In this document: piece after piece, positions 11,001-23,000 of the stretch | Layout: each line of letters opens with the position of its first letter | Numbering within the stretch: position 1 is the first letter of the stretch | Origin: Saccoglossus kowalevskii | Lineage: Eukaryota; Hemichordata; Enteropneusta; Harrimaniidae | Direction of reading: 5' to 3' | DNA length: 30,873 nt | Assembly: GCF_000003605.2 (NCBI RefSeq) | Contig: NW_003123412.1 | Location: 91,016-121,888, forward strand | Position numbers and translations under genes: made by a program | Notes under the pieces: model-generated | Database searches by the model: none | The model's input: the letters and a program-made list of their open reading frames with translations, nothing else | Told to the model about the DNA's origin: nothing

Positions 11001-14000
11001 TTTAATGTGAACTTGATATATACTTGTATTTATACCATTTCATATAATATAAACATCCCGATTTATAGATATCAGAGATCCTCGGGGCGGAGCTACGTTA
11101 TGAGACGTTCCACGTTGCTAAGACGCGTACTACTGTACATGCATTTCTATGGGCTTTTTGCGCGCTGCTGTGGAACGCCGGTCGAGCCGGTGAAAATTCG
11201 AGAAAACAATACAAACTCAACTTTGAAGTAATCCCGAACAACCAAATTTATATATGTTACACACGTAGGGCTAATCTTGTTACACTGTTCAGAGGAGTCT
11301 CAACAATCATCCCAAAGTACCGTTTTCTGCGCTTCTCTGACGTATGTGAAAGGTTATAGTTTTAGTGACCGTGATGTGTGAAACAATGTTTTCAAATATA
11401 CAACTCTGGTTGTGCAGTCGTTCGTCACTCAGAATAAAAATCAAATACATTATTGTTTTCATTGACGGACAACAATATATCGAAACATCAGCGATGTGAA
11501 CGGCATTTTTACACCCCTTTACGTCAGAGAAGGGCTTCGTCGCTAGATGGCGTAGATTATAGTAACGATGTTTTACATATCAAATGACAGAACGACGACA
11601 AAATACGAAGCATTGTATTAATATGTATTCTTACGACTGAACACATTCATCATGAGCTTCTAAATAATTTTTTACTGTAATACTCATTTATGTATATATA
11701 CTCAAAATTGTAAATATGAGTGACACACTATGTATTATGCTGTAAATGCTGTATAATTTCAAATCGTAACTTTTATAGCAATTAAGACATAACTTTTTAG
11801 AGCAAACCAGATTATAGTGTATTTAATTGTCTCAACTTGTAAAGTTGTTAATAAATGAGCATTCTAAAATCAAATCTAATTTGTTTTTGGAAAAACAAAA
11901 AATTGGGTCCTACAGCAAGTCTAATAAATATTAAGGCAGTACCGTAAGTTAGCTAACTTGCTCACTAATTTGCAAACTACTTTGGTTTTGACTATAGCAG
12001 ATGACATACATTTCGAATGTTACCCTTCATTTTGTCACCATCAAATGTTAGTCATATAAAAAAATAAGTTTGAATAAGTTTATTAGGTTTCGGAGGTCTG
12101 AAGAGTTAAAAAATCTGCTTTATCAAAACCAAAGTTGTGAGGGAATAATTTAGCAAGTTTGTCTAACTTTCTCTCTCAATATTTCTTAAATTTGCAGCAA
12201 ATTGTTAAAGCGCGGTAGTCGTCGCGCTTCGCATGTGTGAGATATATGGGTATCATATAAACAAAGATGGTGACTTTGACTGTTGCGCAGATCAACGAGT
12301 ACGAACTGAGACGTTTCCAAGCTGTAATTAGGTAATTTTCATGTGATTGGAAGGTATCGAAGGAGTCACCGGCGGTAATCAGTGCAAGTCACGCCCAGGT
12401 CAAACCTCATACATGTGATTTCCATTTGAAGAGCGCATTGGATTGTGGGAAAATCAATGTTTATCAACACAAATGTCGCACATGTGCAGCGCGACGACTA
12501 CCGCGCTTTAATTCACTCATGGCATTAGATAATATCCCTAGGATCTAGAAATGTTGAACAATCATGGTCAATTAAACATGTACTTTATAGTAACTCGATC
12601 AAGGTTTCTCTTAAAATCCAATCATTTAGTTTATGTTTGAAAAACAACCCTTCCTAAAAAAAAATCAAGAAAACTCGTCTTTATCTTTTTTAGTTATCTT
12701 ACATTGAATCAATAGTCAATGAAAACATTCATGGCCAGCCTCTAACCAATTTGTACTTGTACTATGTATTCATGTGCAACCCCTCCTGACTGAAATGTTT
12801 TGAGAATTCACCCAAAACTTATAAATGAAATTCGACAAAGGGTTGTTTCCAAAGAAACCATATATTCATCTCTCACAGAGCTAATAGATACGGTCCATTC
12901 TTACAATAGAAAAAGCTAATTTTATTCAAGTTGTGCCAAAGTATACAACTGTATATATGGGAAATAATTTTGACAACATTTAAATACTTTTCGGGCTCTA
13001 ATGGAACTTTAAATTCTCATTCTGGCTTTTCTAACACCAGACATATAATAATAAACTTACCTGAAAGAGTCTCAACTGTAACTTGAAATGAACAACGTGC
13101 AATATTTCCTGACGCATCACTGGCTTGATATGTAACTTGACTTACACCAAGCGAGAACAGATCAAACGGGTCGTGAGTACTAGTCATGGTGACACTACCG
13201 GAGTTGTCTTCTGCATCCGGGACATCCCAGCTAACTAAAACACCGTTTAGTGAATCACTAGTGTCGATCGCTTTTAAAACATCGTTAGGACAACCAGTTA
13301 TGCTGGGTTTTTGGTTGTCTGTGAATTCCAATAAAACACACTTAATCATTTTGATAGAATAGAATAGACAAAACCATATGTTATATTTATACATTGAAAT
13401 ATGGTTAAGACCAGTTCACAAATCTGAATAATCTGATCATCTCTTCAGATAAATCGTATGATATGACATCATTTGTTGTACCAATTCATGCGTTGCGACT
13501 AAACATGAAAAAAATTGATCACAGTAAATCATCCAAAAATTGTTGTGTAATGATTCACATACATGAACTTCATTCATATTTAAAGTTTTCACGAAGAAAG
13601 AAGGATGTGTTTCCAAGAATACATATGCAAACTAATCTAAAAAGCGGCCATACTAGTATTGGATCATTTTCCATAGGATTCCATGTAAACACATTATTTC
13701 ATGGATAATATTCAAATTTTTCCAATACTTCCTGACAGCCATATGTACCCCTCATAACACGACATATCATTTTTTAAGCATAGGTCACCGAATATGAGAT
13801 ATGATGGAATGTTTCTTCCATAGGAACCAGTTGTAAGCCCTTTTTTTATCAATATTTCAGGTCGTTTTATGGAAAAATTAGTTTAGTGAACCAATATTTT
13901 TATTTCAGAATTTTGAACATTACAGTAACTCAACACTTCTTGCTGGATTTCAAGGATTCCTGTTTTTTAGTGGTAGCAGACTACCTTAATGAACATACCT

Positions 14001-17000
14001 TCAACGCGAACAACAAAGGAACACTCGGCTGTGTTGCCCGCTTGATCAACAGCTGAGTACACCACCGTCGTCGCCCCAATTTTAAAATTCGACCCCGGTT
14101 CATGGGAGGTTGTAAGCCAGACATGCGGAGAGTTGTCTGTATAGATGGGTTCATTCCAAATAACTGACCCAGTACGCTTGTTCCGCTCTGTTTCTATTTT
14201 TAAATTGGTCGGACAGGCTTGCAATGTAGGTGGTTCAATATCTGCAATGATGACGACAGAAGCTTCGTCAGATGGACAGGTGAATGTTACGGTATATAAA
14301 TCGGGTAACAGAGCATAAAGTATTTACCAGTATTTTACTACGAACAGATTCTGTGATGCAATGTGATTGGTCAGTCCGTGGTCATGTGAGGTTAGGCAAT
14401 TTTTACGCTGTTTAACCGAAATGAGGGCAACCAATCGACGGTATTCAAAGTGTCGACGAAATAATGTCACTTTGGAAACAGTTCACAAAACAATGCAATA
14501 AGCTTTCTGATGTGTTAAGTTCGTAATCAAGACGTCCTCGTTCTAAGCGATTGCTTCTTATAATATGCCCGGGGATATTCGCTGTAGACTTTGGTATTAC
14601 GCAGGACAACCCGTGCTTAACTTATTACATACAACACGTGCCTAGTAATTAGTTAGAGACACGTGAACATGCAACTCAATAATACAGCATAGGACAAAAT
14701 AGCGTGTATATTGCAAGTACATATACGCATATACATATATATGTTCCATTTGTATGTATCAAGAAAAAATACGTCACCTAATTCACAGACTTCTCCGGAC
14801 CAGCCAGTGACACAGGAACATATACCGTCGTCCATGCCATCAGTTTTACACGATCCTCCGTTCATACACGTACTATCATCACAGTTAAATCCTGTCAACA
14901 GTGAATCGGATTTTCTGATATATTAATACACTACAGTCTTCACGCAGTGCGCGTTCGAACTGAATGTGAACAAACAATATATTCTGCACGCGTTCTATAA
15001 GTTATTATGGGTCCCATATCGAACAGGACGAGCGGCGACGACTGTAGCGTAATAAATAAACACAGGGAAATTATTATACCAAGATGTGATTGATTTAAAA
15101 AAAATCACAAGTAAAGATTAAATCAAGTTCTTACTAGTTTCACAGTTACCACCTGTCCACCTCGAAGGACATACACAATAGTATTCGTCATATTCTACAT
15201 AGCAGGTTCCTCCGTGTAAACAAGGATTGCTGCTACATAGCTCTGTAAGGTAAACATAATGCATCCCCATGTAACATGAATATTATATTATACGAACATT
15301 TTATTAGCCTAAATACGCCGTTGCGATTGGCCGAGAGTATGTTTTTAATTATGCAATCCGTGGTTGATTAGACGATATATGACGGTTTGTGTTTTAGAAG
15401 TACGCCGCAAACAGAATGGTTCAATCTGTCCAAAAAAATCGGCAAACATAACATTTTGCGCTACAGACGTAGCCCGTAAATAAGAAAAGTTCAAAAGGTT
15501 CAAAAGCGATGCATGAGAAAACATTTTTTTTTTCTCGGAATTTCGCAAACGACGCCAGAAATAGTTGCCGACTAAGGTGATTGGCTCTGCTAGTTCTAGG
15601 TTCCATTTCATTTAACCGCGGTTGCATATATATGCTGTATCAAATTTGCATATATATGCTGTATCAAATTTGCATATATATGCTGTTTCGCATGTTACCC
15701 TTAAAATAAAAAGAGGCGACTATACCACTCGATTTTGACCAGTTCACTTCACCGTCGCTAGTGCGTATATGACGTGAAACTGGTCAAAATCTCGTAGTAT
15801 TCTCGCTTCTGGGAGTGGTTATTCCTTAACCCTTTCACCACCAGACCTTCTCGCCTAAATTTGTCTGCACTTTTGTTTATATTCTTCAATATTTCTGGAA
15901 AAGTAACACTGATTTTGGAGCCAACAGACAAAATTTGAATCAATTCTCAGTTTTTTACTCAAACATTTGGCTACTTTTGTTCCAATCTTCTGAAGAAAGG
16001 TGCAGACTATAAACGGGACTATTTTGTGATGAAAAGAGAGAACTGGTGGTTAAATAAAAATTAGACGCAAATGGCCATCGAGGTCTCGTTGAGATCGAGA
16101 GGGCCAAGAGATTTCCATAGTGTTCTATTCTCTCGTTATCGCTTTCACCGAGATCTCGTTGAGATCGAGAGCGCCACAAGATTTCCATAGTGTTCTATTC
16201 TCTCGTTATCGCTTTCACTGTTCTAACTATAGTGATAGTGGTAAGAGTCTAAGGTCTTGACTTTTATAAAAATGAAATGGAATAAGATGTGAAGATGATA
16301 TATTTATTATTCAAACGACCAGGATTATAGGTACGGTATATAAATACTCCACTTGCACATCGAGACTACACGATTACACATCTATAACAATGGTTAAATA
16401 ATACATTGTTATTTGCATGTATGTGCTCCTTCGCTAATGTAACTTAAGTGTGTAACTAAGCTTAACATTTATACCTTCAAAAAAGCACGTTCCAAGATTA
16501 CATTCCCGTGTTGTTTTTGGTCTATCATCGATATTGCATTCCACAAAACCAGGCTCGATATTAGCCGCAGCAGGGTATTCACAGACAACACTGCGAACTT
16601 GGATGCCTTCGCCACATGTTGTCGAACACTAGTTAAGTAACACAAATAATCAGTAGAAATTAGTACATATATATGGTTACAGGTAGAGTCTTTGCTGGCT
16701 TACGTCATAGTTAAAATGAAATAAGTAGGAATTATGCCCTCTAGTGGCAGAGCGTGACAGTGACGTTCAAAAGACAACTTTCCCGGAAGTCGAAGTTACG
16801 GCTTTTCGCATGCGCGCGCATGCAAAATTGGGGTGTAACGTCAACTTGCACGCGTGATATTGTGCTTCTGGGTGTACCAATTGACGTAACAAAATTATAA
16901 TTCTTTTTTATCGACTATCAGTAAACTGACATGCTTGTATTATCCGCCATGACAAAGCAGGTCTATTTTTGCACCCCAGTTTTGCTACTTCCGGGAAAGT

Positions 17001-20000
17001 GGTCTAATCGGTTATGGTGTAGTCATGTAGAATATATGGTCTGGCAGTGTGTACTAGAATTTAACACGCTATTATGTCCCCCCCTATATATGATTATATT
17101 ATACCACCATTTTAATTGACCGAATACGACGTCGTGGTTTGATAGACGATAAACCACGCTTTTCGAGTTTAAAGTAGGTTAAAATGTGAATAACACACAG
17201 CAGGGTTAAATTCTTCTGTCAACTGAAATCTCCAAAATTAGAATTTTGAGATACAGCCATATCACGTAATGAAGGACATTACGACACTCTGGTATTTATG
17301 GTTCAAAAGAGACGTATGAGATAAATAATATAATTTCTTTTATTTTGCTGTCTTCAGTGGATCGTTCAGAAGTTGTGTCAATCATCAAAACACGTAGGAC
17401 ATGCGGCGTTTATCGCATCTGTACCTTTTGAAACGATATCGATTGAGATGATTTTATACATGTCAACGTTGACGTTAACAAACTACACGAATACACCCCG
17501 CAAAGCCGAAATATGGGTCCGAATTTTTGTCACCGCTCCATGTAGCTATAATTCGTGTATGCTATAGTTCCAGGACTCATTTCATTTAACCATGGCAGCA
17601 AGTAGATCGTTGAAATGCGCTCTCACTTTTGGCTTATATGTCTCAGAATTATCCTTAAAAATAAGTTGGTATAATATAATAGGAATAACCACCCCAGAGG
17701 CAAGTATACCACTCGATTTTGACCAGTTCACATAACACGTGTCTGTGTCCAAATCTCGTGGTATGCTCTGGGGTAGTTATTTCTTGAATATACATTTCAC
17801 ATTACAATAGATCTGTCATACGCTGTGACTGGTAACTTACCTCGGACCATGAACTGAGGATAGACCACACGCCGCTACATGAGCTGTTACATATCTGCGT
17901 ATTGGTCGGTCTGTCTTCAATGCACAGTGTGTCGTTGACTCGCATTATTCGTCCATAGACGATGCCGTAGCAATTCACGTCCCGTTTTTGAATTCCCAAG
18001 CCACAGTTGACTTCACATGGAAACCAATTGCTTGTAATCCACTGATAACTAAACAGGTAGTGACATCGTGTTACTAATTTACAGTATGTTCAGAATGGCG
18101 ATATACACAAAGAACAAAATAAAACAAAACGATCTCTATGGCGACAAAGACATGGGTGCCGTTGTCATGGGATTGACACCAGGTACGACTCAGTGCGACT
18201 ATTTTGACGCTTTAAGGTAGATCGACATTTTGTTAACATCCCGGTTCGTGTAATGTGTTACAACAACGAGAAACAAACAAAAACCTTCTGACAAGCGACA
18301 AAACAACGTCATAGAGCGCGACGCGTTGATATGCGTTATATATCGATAGAGGGCGAGATTTTAAATTGACTCTGTCTTAACACTCCTTCGCACATGTCAC
18401 GTAAAGTCATTTTTTCGAAAACTAATAGGAGAAACGTTCTTTTATTTGTTTGTTTGTTGGTATTTTTTAAATTCCGAATTAATAGAGAAAGGAACAAGTG
18501 TATATCGTAATAGAGGTAAATGGTATTAGATGTTTTAGTAGGTATATCAAATTTTGGACGCTAAAGTCGATGTAAATTGATTTTCATGATTGGAAACCGT
18601 AAATATAACAATTGACAATTTGTTTGTAGTTGTTCCACAACACGATACACATCGTGAAAATGTCGTGTCGTGTTTAAAAATCATCAAAATATGTCTGTAA
18701 TTATTCTTTATTATGTGAACATGTAAATTGGCTTGACATTTACTCGTACCTGATTTGACAGTCGTCGTGGTGCTGGCAGGTCTTTATTGCTGATGGCTTC
18801 ATAAGATTATCACAATGTTCGTCGTCCAAGAGAATATTAACATCGCTTTGAAGAACACAGTACACACGTCTAGATGTTATACCAGCTCCACAGGTAACAG
18901 AGCACTGAATGGATAAAACAGAAAGTTATGGCTATTTATCATGTGTGTGTTTTATTAGGTAAACGTAAGTTAAGGTAGAGATGCAAGTTTGTGGGCACTT
19001 AATGGGAGTGAAATTTGATGAAATATAAGCATCATTACCATCGGACCTAAATCAAACAGAGGAGTATGTATTCATTGGCAATTGACCCACATACAATTAA
19101 ACCGAGGATAGATTCGTGTGTCCAAATCATAAACGCAGCGAGCTTACAGAAGCGTACAATGCGCAACTTTAAAGGCGGTGGTCGTCGCGCCGCGCATGTG
19201 CGACATTTGTGTTGATAAACATTGATTTTCCCACAATCCCTGGCACATTTTCTCGACTTGCACTAATTACCACCGGTGACTTCTTCGATACCTTACAATC
19301 ACCTAAAATACATAATTAAAGCTTAGTAACGTCCCAGTTTGTACTCGTTGATCTGCGCAACAGTCAAAGTCGCCATCCTTGTTTATATGATACCCATATA
19401 TGTCGCGTATGCGATACCATTACTCCAGTGTTTTGGTGTTTACTGGCATGTCTAATTTCAGTAGCACCGCCTTCTAATAAAACACACTTTGCGTTCACGA
19501 CAGTTAAACGCAGACACAACAAAACATACATCCTCAGTGTCCCAGGGTCGCTGTTAATCATCGTTTTATAAACAAAAAATGCCGAAATGCCATCAGATGT
19601 CGAAATCTAGCGATTTATTATTTTAATTGGAAGAATACCTCATTATTACATCACCATTAAAACTGTAATTTTTTTGCTCAGATTTTCTGTAGACGAAAAT
19701 GTCGAAAAGTGTGGTTTCATAACTTTCCCTATCTTTCTACCGCCAGACAACACACGCCAACTAACTGTGATTCACAGTGTACAAATCGTAACAAAATAAC
19801 ATCGTGGTGAAATCAAGTGATCACGTGACATCCGGGCCGTTACTTACCAGTGCCCATAATGTTGTCTTCCAAGTTCCTAAACACTCCGATGGCGTACAGT
19901 TCATTGATTCTATAGGCCTCAGCAATCCTGCTTGGTCACATTCTGTATAGTTCGATAGTACTACACTGGAATTGTAAATATGAACGCAGGCAACCAGTCT

Positions 20001-23000
20001 TCTGTGTGTATCAGTGTGACAGTCACAGTCACCCCAGTCACCGGTGATGTAATAATATTCGTCCCTGTGAGATGTGAAAAGTCAACAATATTTACTCTTG
20101 ATAATTACGCCGCAACCGTGGCAATTTTATAATTCTTTCTTACATCTTGGTTCGATGCCGCAACGCGGGAGATTCTAAAAACTTGTTCTTCGATGAATTA
20201 TTACATAAAACAATAAAATTTCCACGACTGGGCCATTCTACGCCGCGACCCAATATTCAGGATAACTACGCCGCGACCCAATATTCAGGATAACTACGCC
20301 GCGACCCAATATTCAGGATAACTACGCCGCGACCCAATATTCAGGATAACTACGCCGCGACCCAATATTCAGGATAACTATTCCTCGACAAATAATAATG
20401 AGTATACCTTTCAACGGGAATGCAGGTAAAATTATCCACACTAGACGGCTTTTTAAAATCGCTGCAATATTCGTCTTCCACTTGCATTTCCGTACTCACA
20501 TTGACACAGTGAACAGTTCGGATTCGTACCCCTAATTCCGAACACTATAATAATAAAAAGCGAATATCTAGTTGTGAATATTTCTTCTTTTTCTTTAAAT
20601 ATAAATATTTATTATAAGTAATGGTGTATTGGCTGTACGAAATAATAGTAATAACACAACACAACACAAAAACTTATAACGACATACAACAAACAACCAA
20701 AGACACTAGTGTCTTTGATACAACAAAACAACGCATAATGGGGGAAGGAAAAATGAAAAACAAAAACATACCGCCTATAATAAAACAGAAAGTGTCATGA
20801 CACAACTGCATACAACTATAGACGACTTTCCCGGAAGTCGAAGATACGGCTTTTCGCATGCGCGCGCATGCGAAATTGGGGCGTAACATAAATTTGCACG
20901 CGTGATATTGTGCTTCTGGGTGTACCAATTGACGTAACAAAAATATAATTCTTTGTTATCGACTATCAGTAAACTGACGTGTTTATATTTTCCGCCATGA
21001 CAAAGCAGGAGTATTTTTGCACCCCAGTTTTGCTACTTCAGGGAAAATGGTCTATGCGATCACAGTCCCTAGAGGGACTGTGATGCGATATAGTAATCAG
21101 CCTGACAAGTTGGCGTAGGTGGCGCCCTGGACTGCTGCACCTTACGCCAACTTGTCAGGCTAATTAGGAATGTGAGTTATTTAACGCAGTACGCTAATTT
21201 TAGTGATCAGACTCATGTTCATGGTATACTTTTTCAGATCAACAGGGTGACAACCATATCATGAATACAACATTGTCTCACTCACCCGAGACCAACGACC
21301 AGTAATATACTTGTAACCACTTGGACATTCTTGGTTCCAACATCGGCGTGTGTTATTCGGTCGTGTTACGTTCTGGTCGTTACAGTATGTTTCGTTTACT
21401 ACTTGCTCGGACAATAGATCTACGCAGAATATTTCTGATTCCTGTATACCGTATCCGCAAGTTGCTGAACACTGTTAATTAAACACATATAGCTTACAGT
21501 AGATATGAATAAACGGCTCTAGAAATTCAAATCTCTAATTTCTCACAAGGTATACTGTAACTAATGTATTGAACTCATGCCGTATTCAATTAAAAACGGC
21601 GGTCCTAAGACAATCACCCACCCTATACCAATGTCCATTGTAAAGTAGAAATGCAGAGCTTAAAATTAAAGAATTTTGAGTTAATGGAAAATGGTTGCGG
21701 ATCATGAGGGCAATGCAATCAAAAACGTGAAACTCTTGCCAACGATTGGTTCGAAGACCACCGTCCTATAATTAACGTCTTTTTGGGTCAAATTGTAAAC
21801 CGAATTTCAAGATTGCGTATCGAACGTGTACTTGAACCCCATATAGGGTTAGTATGTGTACATACCGTTGACCATTGCTCTACAATATAGTCATAGTAGT
21901 TAAGACATTCGATTCCTGTATTGCAGCTATGTATCTCCCTTTGTGGTTTATTGGTCTGGTTACAATACGTATCGTTAACTGTCAGTCGCGTGACCAAGTC
22001 CAGACATCGGACATTCCGCCTTTTGAACCCCTCTCCACAGGTCACCGAACACTGTTGATAAACATGTCGATAAGTTTAATATGACCATGGAGGTCTTTTT
22101 TAGCTCCATGAATATGACGCAGTAAATACGTCACCCAACAGACTGAGGAAGACAGAGAATGCGCATGCGTGTTGGTGCGATAACATGCCAAAACGTTATT
22201 GTTGGTCAAATTGATAATACAAAGATATTTACCTCAGAATTCTCTACTAGCACCCAAATATACAACGTTTCCTGTCTCCGTATTCGTATACCAGCTGTAT
22301 AAACAAACAGTACACAAATATTACAAACAAATACTTTTCCTATCGTCACGACTTATCTACTGTCGGATTTAATGGCGAATTTCACTTACTTGGTGAAAGT
22401 GCCCTTATACGATGGAGATTACCAAATCGCGAAATTTAAATATTATATGATCTGTCAAAACGATAAACCTACGCTAGTCCGTGAGATAGGGTTATCATGC
22501 ACCCGGCAACTTTTATATTTGATGACCCTATGATGTTCCCTAACAGAAAAATTACAAGTATGTTATCACTGTTGAGATCATGTCATAACCAATTTAAATA
22601 AATAGTTGAAATTGAAATAATGACACAATCGTCTTAGTCGCTTAATATTTATGATATACAATTCGGTTTAATTGGAAAACAAGTAATGAAACAAATTTTA
22701 ATGTAGATCGGAGAAACAGTTTTTGAGATATCGTAATTTTGGTTCAAGCTATAAACATTTCGATTTTTTTTTTTTAAATCTATTAATCACTCAAAAATGA
22801 AATTTATTCAATTTAATCTTACTTTGTCAAATACTGCAGCGTTGTGTGTAAAAATAACGATATGTTAAATATGCAGAAATCAAAAATGTATTATAAACTT
22901 GAAAACAAATAAATTCGACATATTCTTATCAATATTAGCACGCAGAGTACCATAGTTGCAGTGTGTGCCTGGTGCAAATGTTTCCTGGACTCTGAGACAC

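Noticed and set aside
13319-13345. KCVLLE reading just upstream of the HYR 2 acceptor, similar to the repeat at 19432-19520
   Set aside because: It lies in the intron before the acceptor and is only about six residues long; probably coincidence.
22377-22400. Good minus-strand donor CCAA|GTAAGT
   Set aside because: No acceptor or open frame in matching phase nearby; the possible exon would be about 14 bases.
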